The translations under genes and the position numbers were made by a program. A stretch of 42,605 nucleotides of DNA from the NCBI GenBank assembly GCA_023412715.1, contig JAEZCC010000040.1, positions 1 through 42,605 of the forward strand. Reading direction: 5' to 3'. The notes beneath the pieces were generated by a model, which saw nothing but the letters and a program-made list of their open reading frames with translations, searched no databases and was not told the origin of the DNA. This document shows, piece by piece, positions 34,041 through 40,897 of this stretch (position 1 is its first letter; each line of letters starts with the position of its first letter). Source of the stretch: Bacillota bacterium (GTDB taxonomy: Bacteria > Bacillota > Clostridia > Oscillospirales > Acutalibacteraceae).

Positions 34041-34079
34041 AAATACCCATGATATAATTGACATAAGTCAGTCAGGTAA

Positions 34080-34310
34080 AAGTTCTTTTCGCTCCTGTTG
34101 AACCGAAAGGTTGCTTCATTGAAAGTCTGTTCCCCTGAACCGGAAGTTAGCTTCAAACCGACGGCTGTTTGTTGGAAGTGCGGCCTGCCTCTTAGCAGTG
34201 GGGGTTCGCAACAGGCCGCTTCCAAGTAGATTCTGATATGCGAGGGTGTCGATGCTCCGGTATCGTGGGTATTACCAAGCCGATTGACTTCAATTTCTGC
34301 TCAGAAATGA
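34080..34310 (+). ncRNA. Candidate IS110 bridge RNA
   Basis: The non-coding left end upstream of the transposase can fold into a series of hairpins. These are AACC-GAAA-GGTT at 34101-34112; GAAG-TTAG-CTTC at 34143-34154; and a large stem at 34172-34225, where TTGGAA and GCGGCCTG pair with CAGGCCGC and TTCCAA around a 24-base loop. IS110-group elements encode a bridge RNA in this position, with loops whose guide segments pair to target and donor DNA. The large loop shares CCTCTT with the right end of the element (aacctcttgac), as expected of a donor guide, though six bases could be chance. Ends are approximate. Confidence 0.5.
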
Positions 34311-34319
34311 GGTGATAAC

Positions 34320-35549
34320 GTGAATCAATTATTTGTTGGCATTGATGCGGGAAGCCGCAACAACGCTGTTTACATCATGCTTCCGGACGGCTCAAAACAT
34401 AGTTCCTTTACTGTAGAGAACAATCTCGGCGGCGCTCAAGCCCTGTCAAAACGGGTAGTGGCCGCTTTGACAAAGTTGGAACTGTCAGATGTCGTGCTTG
34501 GCTTGGAAGCCACTTCGGTTTACGGGGACAGCCTTGTATGCTTTTTGCGTGATGATGGTACACTTGGGCGCTTCAACAAGAAGATCCATGTGCTCAACCC
34601 AAAGCAGGTTCGGAAGTTTAAGGATGCCTATCCAGAACTTCCAAAAAACGATGCCGTGGATGCTTTTATCATCGCGGACAACCTCCGCTTCGGAAGAATT
34701 TCCGCTGCTGTCTACATGGACGACTATCGTTACAAGGCCTTGCAAAACCTTACCCGAGCCCACTTCTTCGCCGTCCAGAACCTGACCAAAGAAAAGCAGC
34801 GCTTCATGAACTACCTGTTCATGAAATGTTCCGGTCTGGCTCAGGAAAAGACCTTTTCCAATAATTACGGAGCCGCCGCCCTTGCTCTTTTTGAAAGCTT
34901 TGATACACCCGATGATTTGGAAAATATGAGCGTGGATGAGCTCACAGCCTTTATCGCCGAAAAGGGTAAGAATCGTTCTCCGAATCCGGAGAAAATTGCC
35001 AAAGCAGTTCAGGCCGCTGCGCGGGGTTCCTATCGTCTGCCGAAAACGGTGAACGATTCTGTGAATCAAGTTCTGTCTATTTCAATATCCTCTATGAGGG
35101 CCATTCAATCGCAGATAAAGGCGCTGGATAAGGAAATTGAGCGTCAGTTTGAAAACATCCCCAATACACTAACATCTATCCCTGGTATCGGCCCTGTCTA
35201 TTCTGCTGGAATTATCGCTGAAATCGGCGACATTAACCGATTTAGCAGCCAAGCCGCTGTTGCCAAATATGCTGGACTTGTGTGGTCACAACATCAATCC
35301 GGACTGTTTGAAGCACAGGATACACATCTCATCCACTCTGGAAACCGGTATCTCAGATATTACTTGTGCGAGGCGGCTAATTCTCTCGTGCGTTGCGACA
35401 CGGAGTTCAGGCGCTATTACGACCTCAAATTCAAAGAGGTCAACAAGTACCAGCATAAACGTGCACTCGCTCTCACTGCCAGAAAATTGGTTAGGTTGGT
35501 CTTTCGGCTGCTAAAGGACAACCGCCTGTATATTCCGGCTGCGGTCTAA
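34320..35549 (+). CDS. IS110-family transposase (DEDD recombinase)
   Basis: The 409-residue protein has an N-terminal RuvC-like DEDD domain: D9 in VGIDAGSRN, E63 in LGLEATSVYGD, D111 and D114 in KNDAVDAF. A coiled-coil stretch at about 245-280 follows, and then the Transposase_20 domain with LTSIPGIGPVYSAGI, AVAKYAGLVW and HLIHSGNRYLRYYL, in which Ser340 is in the position of the catalytic serine. Such enzymes use a bridge RNA to pick target and donor sites. The start is GTG at 34320 after GAGGTGA. The frame is intact, so the element may be active. Base composition is more AT-rich than the host genes. Confidence 0.93.
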   Translation: MNQLFVGIDAGSRNNAVYIMLPDGSKHSSFTVENNLGGAQALSKRVVAALTKLELSDVVLGLEATSVYGDSLVCFLRDDGTLGRFNKKIHVLNPKQVRKFKDAYPELPKNDAVDAFIIADNLRFGRISAAVYMDDYRYKALQNLTRAHFFAVQNLTKEKQRFMNYLFMKCSGLAQEKTFSNNYGAAALALFESFDTPDDLENMSVDELTAFIAEKGKNRSPNPEKIAKAVQAAARGSYRLPKTVNDSVNQVLSISISSMRAIQSQIKALDKEIERQFENIPNTLTSIPGIGPVYSAGIIAEIGDINRFSSQAAVAKYAGLVWSQHQSGLFEAQDTHLIHSGNRYLRYYLCEAANSLVRCDTEFRRYYDLKFKEVNKYQHKRALALTARKLVRLVFRLLKDNRLYIPAAV

Positions 35550-35673
35550 CCGCACCACTTAATAAGTTCCATTTTTTGTAATGCGAATGGAGCTTTATTG
35601 GAAGGTGGCTTTTCTGCGCTTTTTTGCAGGTAAATATGCTGTTTTGAGGTGCTTTTTCAATTATTAACCTCTT

Positions 35674-35683
35674 GACATATTAC
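35674..35683 (+). repeat. Right copy of the 10-bp repeat bounding the IS110-family element
   Basis: Identical to gacatattac at 33991-34000. It is preceded by acctctt and together with it contains a TTGACA box pointing rightward, which in a circular form of the element would face the left end. Confidence 0.7.
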
Positions 35684-35729
35684 CGCCGGACTTTCCGGGG
35701 TGACATGATACCTCTGGGGGCCGCATACA

Positions 35730-35900
35730 TCAAGGCAATCTCGCCCGCAAACCGCCGATAAGAGGCCGGTATTTGCCGATGAGAATTGTATCAATTTTGC
35801 CGTACTCCTTCTCGCTGATCAACCCCAGAAAAGTTAAGATTCTGGCGATGGAAATAGCGGCCTGATAATTTTTCTCCCGCTCAAATTGTTCCTCCGTCAT
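35730..35900 (-). CDS. SHOCT-like small protein, copy 1
   Basis: The 56-residue protein begins MTEEQFEREKNYQAAISIAR and continues with LGLISEKEYGKIDTILIGKY, a pattern like the short C-terminal oligomerisation (SHOCT) domain: Leu-Gly-Leu-Ile, then EKEY-G-K. It has exactly the length of a second copy at 36485-36655 and most positions agree. Its ATG overlaps the stop of the zinc-ribbon/HTH gene (ATGA). Before the IS insertion, its stop would have been fewer than 100 bases from the first recombinase, suggesting one operon. Function is unknown; a role as a partner of the HTH protein or recombinases is a guess. Confidence 0.75.
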   Translation of the reverse strand: MTEEQFEREKNYQAAISIARILTFLGLISEKEYGKIDTILIGKYRPLIGGLRARLP

Positions 35901-36325
35901 GCGCTTGCTTTCCTGCTATATTCGCCGAACCGGTCTTTGATGTAACAGGCATGACAACAGTATTTTCGGTTCTTATTTCCATAGCTCTCAAAGACCTTGC
36001 CGCAGCATGCGCAGGTGAGGTGATAAATCGCCTTGCGATTCAGCATGTACCGGTGGGCGCTCCACCACGCAAAGCGGCACTGATTGTCGCAGAAGGTCTT
36101 GGGTTTGCTCTTAGGCATCTGCTCCAGCAACTTGCCGCACTGCCTGCATTGTGTTCTTTTTTCTTCGTTTCCCACAGCTTTAGAAGCGTTGCGGACAGGT
36201 AGGTTATGGCGGCGGCAGAAGGATTTAACCGTATTAACGGACAGGCCGAGGAAACCGGCAATCCGCGAACAACTTAAACCCTGCCACCGCATATCCTCAA
36301 TTCGCTGTTTTTGCTCATGCGTCAT
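35897..36325 (-). CDS. HTH plus double zinc-ribbon protein, copy 1
   Basis: The 142-residue protein has an N-terminal helix-turn-helix like sigma-70 region 4 or resolvase tails (GLSCSRIAGFLGLSVNTVKS, about 16-35). Two cysteine clusters follow: CRQCGKLL with CDNQC, and CACCGKVFES with CCHAC, each likely to bind zinc. It probably binds DNA. The start is ATG with GGAGGTG seven bases before it. A strong terminator lies just upstream, separating it from the second copy. It is coupled to a SHOCT-like gene, and such pairs sit beside serine recombinases here, so control of prophage excision or late genes is possible. No described family is named with certainty. Confidence 0.78.
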   Translation of the reverse strand: MTHEQKQRIEDMRWQGLSCSRIAGFLGLSVNTVKSFCRRHNLPVRNASKAVGNEEKRTQCRQCGKLLEQMPKSKPKTFCDNQCRFAWWSAHRYMLNRKAIYHLTCACCGKVFESYGNKNRKYCCHACYIKDRFGEYSRKASA

Positions 36326-36461
36326 GACTGTCCACCTCCAGAAGAAAAACGCAAGGGCGGCACATCACATGCCGCCCTTGCTCTGTGGAGATGCCATGTC
36401 GCATTTTTTCATGCTTGGCTTGATAAAACGGCATAGGAGTCCCTCCCTTTTGGGGATACAT
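36315..36461 (-). CDS. Possible 48-residue ORF after SHOCT copy 2
   Basis: An open frame starts at an ATG with GGAGG four bases upstream (MYPQKGGTPMPFYQAKHEKM); an internal ATG at 36434 also has a good site, GGGAGGG. Its second half runs through the terminator hairpin at 36351-36381, which makes a conserved C-terminus unlikely. The equivalent place in the first module, next to the IS junction, has a similar AGAGGT-ATC-ATG start but stops after eight codons. It may be a short leader peptide or nothing at all. Confidence 0.3.
   Translation of the reverse strand: MYPQKGGTPMPFYQAKHEKMRHGISTEQGRHVMCRPCVFLLEVDSHDA
36345..36381 (-). terminator. Intrinsic terminator between the two HTH/SHOCT modules
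   Basis: A perfect 12-bp stem, gcaagggcggca with tgccgcccttgc, closes a 7-base loop. On the minus strand GTTTTTCTTC follows. It lies about 20 bases upstream of the first zinc-ribbon gene and ends transcripts from the second module. Confidence 0.85.
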
Positions 36462-36484
36462 AATACCTCCAAAAGGCCGGGGGA

Positions 36485-36655
36485 TCAAGGCTTTTCTATT
36501 TGTAAACCGCCCAAAAGGGGACGGTACTTTTTGATAAGCATTGCTTCTACCTTGCCGTACTCCTTTTCGTCGATCAGCCCCTTGGCGTGCAGCGCCTTGG
36601 CGATGGCAACAGCCGCGCCATAGCTTTTCTCACGATCAAACTGCTCCGCAGTCAT
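36485..36655 (-). CDS. SHOCT-like small protein, copy 2
   Basis: The 56-residue protein begins MTAEQFDREKSYGAAVAIAK and has KGLIDEKEYGKVEAMLIKKY, then RPLLGGL near the end, matching copy 1 throughout (RPLIGGL there). The start at 36655 is chosen by that alignment; the frame extends further upstream only into the neighbouring gene. It overlaps the end of the second zinc-ribbon gene by 20 bases, more than the four-base overlap in copy 1. Function is unknown. Confidence 0.75.
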   Translation of the reverse strand: MTAEQFDREKSYGAAVAIAKALHAKGLIDEKEYGKVEAMLIKKYRPLLGGLQIEKP

Positions 36656-37088
36656 CGTAATGATCGTGTCCACCGGCGCGCCCCCTCCCGAATCGCCCTG
36701 CGATGTAGCAGGCGTGACAACAGTATTTGCGGGTCTTATTGCCATAGCTGTCAAACGGCCTACCACAGTGCGCACAAGACAAGTGGTAAATCGCCTTGCG
36801 ATTCAGTCTGTCGCGGTGGGCGCTCCACCACGCAAGGCGGCATTGATCGCCGCAGAAGGTCTTGGATTTGCTCTTGGGCGTCTGCTCCAGCAGCTTGCCG
36901 CATTGTCTGCATCGTGTCCTTTTTTCTTCGTTCTCCGCATCTTTGGAAGCGTTGCAGGCAGACAGATTATTGCGCCAACAATGCATTTTTACCGCGCTCA
37001 CGGAAAGGCCGAGGAAATCGGCAATTCGCGCACAGCTCAAACCCTGCCGTCGCATATCCTGTATGCTTTGCTTTTGCTCTTCTGTCAC
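36636..37088 (-). CDS. HTH plus double zinc-ribbon protein, copy 2
   Basis: The 150-residue protein is a paralogue of the product at 35897-36325 (roughly 70% identical by eye). It has an HTH with GLSCARIADFLGLSVSAVKM, then CRQCGKLL with CGDQC, and CAHCGRPFDS with CCHAC. All zinc-binding cysteines are kept. The C-terminus is longer and runs into the SHOCT gene (AGGHDHYDDCGAV). The start is the GTG at 37088, because GGAGGTGA is ideally placed before it and it aligns with the ATG of copy 1. A terminator lies immediately upstream, after the endolysin gene, so it needs its own promoter or read-through. Confidence 0.76.
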   Translation of the reverse strand: MTEEQKQSIQDMRRQGLSCARIADFLGLSVSAVKMHCWRNNLSACNASKDAENEEKRTRCRQCGKLLEQTPKSKSKTFCGDQCRLAWWSAHRDRLNRKAIYHLSCAHCGRPFDSYGNKTRKYCCHACYIAGRFGRGRAGGHDHYDDCGAV

Positions 37089-37107
37089 AACAATCACCTC
37101 CATGGAG

Positions 37108-37140
37108 AAAAAAAGAAGGGCGGCTCCTTTCAACCGCCCC
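37108..37140 (-). terminator. Terminator after the endolysin gene
   Basis: On the minus strand GGGCGG pairs with CCGCCC around a 10-base loop and is followed by TTCTTTTTTTCTCC. It begins a few bases after the endolysin stop and ends the tail-lysis transcript. Confidence 0.82.
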
Positions 37141-37146
37141 AAACCT

Positions 37147-38181
37147 TTACTTTGGAATTTTAAGAACCTGTCCGGCATAAATCGTGGTGGAGGACAGTCC
37201 GTTTAAGGACATGATTTCAGGGTATCGCGCGCCGCTGCCGAGCTTGTTTTGCGCGATGCCCCAAAGGGAATCGCCCTTGACCACCGTGTAGGCGGTATAC
37301 CCGGCAGAGCCGGACGGGGCGGAGCCGACAATGGAAAGCACGCCGGTATCCGCCCACGTTTCGATACCCGCTTCCTCGGAGCCGCCCGCCTTTTTGACCT
37401 TTTTGCCGAGCAGCACGCAGGTTTTTCCGCCCTTGACGACCGGCTTGCCGCCGGAGGTGACCTGCGTCACTCTGTGGTAATAATCCGAAATGACCCATGA
37501 GGGCACTTTGACGCTGCCGGGGTAGTAGTTGGCCGTGCCGCTCTTAAATTCCACCAGCGAGCCGACCGCGATATCGGAGGATGCGGGTTCCGGCGTCGGC
37601 TGGGGGGCGGGCGCGGCACTGACGGCGAGCGCCTGCTTGACGGCGGCGCGGAAGGCGTCCATTGATTTGCCGTGCTTCGGAAACCAGTGCATCACGTCGG
37701 CGTGATTGGTGGCAATCCCCAGCTTGTAGCCCTCGCTGTGGCAGATGATGTTGGATTCGTTCAGGCCGTACTGCTTGCACAGATATACGCAAAGCTCCAC
37801 GGCTTCCTGATAGACCGCGTTAAAATAGGCCGCACCAGTCAGGTCGTCCTCACAGATTTCAAAGCCGATATGCGTGTCGTTGCCGGAACCGCCGCAATGC
37901 CAGCCCCGTTGGTTCCAGGGCAGCGTCTGATAGGTGGCAACCGAGCCGTCCGCCAGCTTGCCGATAAAGGCGTGGGGGCAAACCTCCCGCCCGTCCGGCT
38001 TGTCCCGGTTCCAGTCGTTGTTGTTCGGGTTTTTGCCGAGCAGGCCGTCGTCGGGGCCGACATATCGTTTGAGATTCGGGTTGTTCGCCCCCGTGGAATG
38101 TACCATGATGCCCTTCGGCGTGATGGTTCTGCCCGCCTTGTAACAGGCGTTGTTCGTGAGCAGTAATTTGTGCAGATTCAT
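37147..38181 (-). CDS. Phage endolysin: N-acetylmuramoyl-L-alanine amidase with LysM
   Basis: The 344-residue protein has an amidase_2 domain in the first 180 residues (GIMVHSTGANNP with His28, GWHCGGSGNDTHIGFEICED, HSEGYKLGIATNHADVMHWF giving zinc ligands). A Pro-rich linker (APAPQPTPEP), a central SH3-like wall-binding region with VEFKSGTANYYPGSVKVPSW, and a C-terminal LysM (YTVVKGDSLWGIAQNKLG, about 297-344) follow. It cleaves the bond between muramic acid and the stem peptide to release phage. Its ATG directly abuts the holin stop codon, giving a lysis cassette. Confidence 0.93.
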   Translation of the reverse strand: MNLHKLLLTNNACYKAGRTITPKGIMVHSTGANNPNLKRYVGPDDGLLGKNPNNNDWNRDKPDGREVCPHAFIGKLADGSVATYQTLPWNQRGWHCGGSGNDTHIGFEICEDDLTGAAYFNAVYQEAVELCVYLCKQYGLNESNIICHSEGYKLGIATNHADVMHWFPKHGKSMDAFRAAVKQALAVSAAPAPQPTPEPASSDIAVGSLVEFKSGTANYYPGSVKVPSWVISDYYHRVTQVTSGGKPVVKGGKTCVLLGKKVKKAGGSEEAGIETWADTGVLSIVGSAPSGSAGYTAYTVVKGDSLWGIAQNKLGSGARYPEIMSLNGLSSTTIYAGQVLKIPK

Positions 38182-38598
38182 TTACTTGTCCTCCTCCTTG
38201 TTATTACGGTCGTGAAGCTGCGCCAGCACATCCCTGAGCTGGTCGGGGATGGGCAGCCCCAAATGCCCCGCGTTTTCCAGCAGCGATACGCCCTCGTTGC
38301 TCAGGTAAAAGAAAATCACCGCCGTGCGTATTGCGCCGCTGTCGCCGAGCACGAAGCTGTCGATCACGTTTCCCACGCCGACCAGCACAAAAATGAGCAC
38401 CTTTTTGAAGATGCCCTTTGCGCCGATCTCGCTGGAGAGCTTTTTGTCGACGATTGCACACATCACGCCGGTCAGGTAGTCGATCACCACAAAGGCGATC
38501 AGCGCATAGAGAAATCCGTCCGCCCCGCCGAGGAACCAGCCGAGAAAACCGCCTATAACGGCAAGAGCCGCCTGTATCCCGTTCCAGATTGCTTTCAT
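38182..38598 (-). CDS. Phage holin (toxin secretion/phage lysis family)
   Basis: The 138-residue protein has several hydrophobic segments (about 8-25, 28-47, 65-85 and 90-108). The motif FVVIDYLTGVMCAIVDKKL and then KGIFKKVLIFVLVGVGNVID identify the phage_holin_4_1 family. A charged tail (HDRNNKEEDK) follows. It opens the membrane so the endolysin can reach the wall. The ATG at 38598 is chosen because GGAGG lies seven bases before it; an ATG two codons earlier abuts the ribosome site. Confidence 0.9.
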   Translation of the reverse strand: MKAIWNGIQAALAVIGGFLGWFLGGADGFLYALIAFVVIDYLTGVMCAIVDKKLSSEIGAKGIFKKVLIFVLVGVGNVIDSFVLGDSGAIRTAVIFFYLSNEGVSLLENAGHLGLPIPDQLRDVLAQLHDRNNKEEDK

Positions 38599-38634
38599 AT
38601 CCATACCTCCTTTTTCATTGATTCTTATATATAG

Positions 38635-38666
38635 AAAAGCGCCTCCGCATAAGCGAAGACGCTTGA
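38635..38666 (-). terminator. Hairpin between the fibronectin-type tail gene and holin
   Basis: Aagcgcctccgc and gcgaagacgctt form a 12-bp stem with a few mismatches or GU pairs around an ATAA loop. On the minus strand TTCTATATAT follows. It may partly terminate the tail transcript before the lysis genes. Confidence 0.6.
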
Positions 38667-38676
38667 CCCGTATTGA

Positions 38677-40380
38677 TTACAGTGCCAGAAGGAGGTCCTG
38701 CAGCTGCTGCATCACCGCCGCTTTCGGACGGCCGGTTCCAATGGGCAGCCAGTCGAACCCCGGCACATCGAATATGGAAACTGTGTCGAATTGGTTAATA
38801 AGGTCGATCACCGGCTTGATGGCGGTGCGGATTTCGAGTATATGAAACGGCCAGTTCTTCACATAGGTTTTGCCCGTGAGGATATTCTCGCTCCAAACGG
38901 CCGACGCCAAGCCGTAGTAATTGCGCACCGTGTTGACGGCGGTTCGAAGCGCCAGAATGTGCGCCGCCTTTACTTTCGTTTCGTTGGCCGTGATGGTTTC
39001 AAACGGGGACGCCAGAACCGTGACGGCGCGGGTTACGTCGATGCTCGGGGCCTCGAAAGCCGGGTTTACGCATCGGACGGTTATGGTTTTGGCTCCGGGA
39101 GCCTGCTCCTCCGCGCGGAAAATGACGGCGGTGTTCTTCCCAATAGTCCCTCCTACCGAGAAAAGGCCGGGGTTGTTAACGCTGTCCTGCCAGCTTCCGG
39201 CATCTATTTTTACGCACACCACCTGCTGGTCAGGCTGCGCCCCGGTGGAAATCAGAAAGCGGGGGTGAGGGTTATAGGTCGCGCTTCCCGCCTTCGGGGC
39301 GGCAATGGTGGGCGTGGCTGCGGCGGTGGATACGCATAAGATGCTGTTGCTGACTTTCTCGCTGGAATAGACGTTCAGCGTGTCGATAGTCCAGAGTCCA
39401 TACTGGGTATAGGTGCCCGGAACGTCCGAAGCCGTGACCGTCCGGCTGCCGCTGGAAGCCGCGAGGTCAAAGGTTTCGAGAACCGTCCATCCCGTCCACG
39501 TCGTTCCGTTTGTGGAAGTCTTGCTTGCGATCATGTAGCCCTTGATAGGGCTGGTGCCGCCCGAAGCTCCGCTCCACGTCAGCGTGATCGGCTCGGTGCT
39601 ATAGGTGGCCGGGGATGCGGTCACGGTCGTTGCCGGTTGAGGAGGCGTGTTTTTCCTCACAGAATTCGTAGATACCTTCCAGCCGGAATAGTAGCTGGCC
39701 CCCGCCGAGCCGCGCGTGCGTACCTGAAAGCGGCGGTAATACCCCCGTGTCGAAGGCGGTGCGACAGAAACGCTGCCGCTCGCCGTGGAGGTGCTGACCG
39801 TCGTCAGCGCCGTCCAGCTCCCCCACGAGGAGTTGTTGCTCGAATCGCTATACTGAATTTCATAGGACGTGATGCTGTTGTTGGTGCCCCCGGATGCGCC
39901 GCTCCATGAAAGCGTGGCGTTTCCCTCCGCAACCGTGGGGGCGACCGAGCAGGCGGTCGGCGCGCCGCAGGCCGTTGTCAGCAGCGCGGAGCTTGTAACC
40001 GTATAGCCGGAATTGTCGATCACGCCGGAGGTCAGGGTCAGCCGCCCGTCCGACACCACCTGAAAGCGCACGCCCTGCGCCGCATTCCCCGTGGTGGAGG
40101 AGCAGGTCACCGAAACAGTCTTTACCCTCGGTGTCGTTCCGTCCCAGTTATCGCCGTCATTGGCCTTGATGCGCACCTGTGAGGACGAGCCGTTGACGGT
40201 TACGGTGCAGAGCAGGGCGTATCCCTCATGAATGTACGAGCCGGAGGAAGCAAGAGCCGCCGATATGGTGAAGCTGTAGGTCATCTGGCTGTTGTTCGGG
40301 CGGCTCTTGGAATAGGTGATAGTGTATTTAACGGTTGGGCCGGTGCCTGCCTGTAAAGTGACGCCGTTAATATCCGCCAT
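38677..40380 (-). CDS. Phage tail/baseplate protein with fibronectin type III-like domains
   Basis: The 567-residue protein is Ser/Thr/Gly rich. After a beta-rich start, two fibronectin type III-like repeats are visible at about 140-245 and 250-355, each with the phrase LTWSGASGGT or LSWSGASGGTNN and a ...YSGW or ...GWTVL strand. A central domain and a helical C-terminus with ILALRTAVNTVRNYYG and ILEIRTAIKPVIDLIN (paired repeats) follow. Proteins of this sort hang off the tail tip and may bind cell-surface sugars. It lies between a small baseplate-like gene and the holin. Confidence 0.8.
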   Translation of the reverse strand: MADINGVTLQAGTGPTVKYTITYSKSRPNNSQMTYSFTISAALASSGSYIHEGYALLCTVTVNGSSSQVRIKANDGDNWDGTTPRVKTVSVTCSSTTGNAAQGVRFQVVSDGRLTLTSGVIDNSGYTVTSSALLTTACGAPTACSVAPTVAEGNATLSWSGASGGTNNSITSYEIQYSDSSNNSSWGSWTALTTVSTSTASGSVSVAPPSTRGYYRRFQVRTRGSAGASYYSGWKVSTNSVRKNTPPQPATTVTASPATYSTEPITLTWSGASGGTSPIKGYMIASKTSTNGTTWTGWTVLETFDLAASSGSRTVTASDVPGTYTQYGLWTIDTLNVYSSEKVSNSILCVSTAAATPTIAAPKAGSATYNPHPRFLISTGAQPDQQVVCVKIDAGSWQDSVNNPGLFSVGGTIGKNTAVIFRAEEQAPGAKTITVRCVNPAFEAPSIDVTRAVTVLASPFETITANETKVKAAHILALRTAVNTVRNYYGLASAVWSENILTGKTYVKNWPFHILEIRTAIKPVIDLINQFDTVSIFDVPGFDWLPIGTGRPKAAVMQQLQDLLLAL

Positions 40381-40393
40381 GAAAAATCACCGC

Positions 40394-40897
40394 CTATTCA
40401 TAAACCGCCGTCACCAGCGAATTCACCGTCCCGCACAGGGAGGTATTCAGCCGGGTGTCGGTGATATTCTGAGCGACAATGAGCACCGTACCCTTGGGCA
40501 CAACAATATCCGCGATGCCAAGCTCGTACACGTCATTGTTCCTTGTGAGCGCCGGAGCCACAGGGGAGGCTGTCGCCATTCCCGTGAGCATCACCAGCCG
40601 GATGCTCCGATCCACTGCGCTCCAACGGACGACCACCCGGTCGATGCGGGGATTGACGCCGTCCGCCGTGACAATATCCAATTCCAAAGTGTCTGTGTTC
40701 TCATAGGCATAGCCGTTGATCCATGCGCTGCCCGCGAGAACGACGACCTGCATCCCGCTGCCTGCGGTCACCTGCAAATTGGTGGGCGCGGCGTAAAAGA
40801 TGCCGTTGCTGACGAGCTTTCCGAAATAGGAGGCGAAGTCCGTTGCGTTATACACCCGATCCCCGCCGGTGCTGTTGAAAAATCCGCTCTTTTCCAT
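40394..40897 (-). CDS. Small phage tail/baseplate protein
   Basis: The 167-residue protein begins MEKSGFFNSTGGDRVYNATD and is beta-rich (LQVTAGSGMQVVVLAGSAWI, then NPRIDRVVVRW), a pattern often found just downstream of Gp37-like tail proteins in clostridial and lactobacillal prophages. It starts at 40897, directly after the stop of the Gp37-like gene, and ends 13 bases before the fibronectin-type gene. A role in the tail tip or fibre attachment is inferred from the place and pattern. Confidence 0.78.
   Translation of the reverse strand: MEKSGFFNSTGGDRVYNATDFASYFGKLVSNGIFYAAPTNLQVTAGSGMQVVVLAGSAWINGYAYENTDTLELDIVTADGVNPRIDRVVVRWSAVDRSIRLVMLTGMATASPVAPALTRNNDVYELGIADIVVPKGTVLIVAQNITDTRLNTSLCGTVNSLVTAVYE

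Larger units (their letters stand above)
33958..34319. other. Short 5' region of the recombinase operon and left end of the IS110-family element
   Basis: The first about 43 bases carry the ribosome site of the first recombinase. The rest, from about 34001, is the non-coding left end of the insertion element, with a perfect 18-bp palindrome and several RNA-like hairpins. No protein-coding gene is supported here. Confidence 0.65.
34001..35683 (+). mobile_element. IS110-family insertion sequence, about 1.68 kb
   Basis: One DEDD transposase gene is flanked by a long (about 320 bp) non-coding left end and a shorter (about 130 bp) right end, with no terminal inverted repeats and a 10-bp repeat at both junctions. 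This is the IS110 plan (DEDD recombinase, bridge RNA in the upstream non-coding end). Boundaries are set by the gacatattac repeat. The element is inserted between the SHOCT-like gene and the first serine recombinase. Confidence 0.82.
35730..37088 (-). repeat. Tandem duplication of the zinc-ribbon/HTH plus SHOCT module
   Basis: The blocks 35730-36325 and 36485-37088 have the same gene order, lengths and coupling, and each is preceded by a strong terminator. Protein identity is about 70% for the larger genes, so the duplication is old and both copies have been kept intact. Confidence 0.8.
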
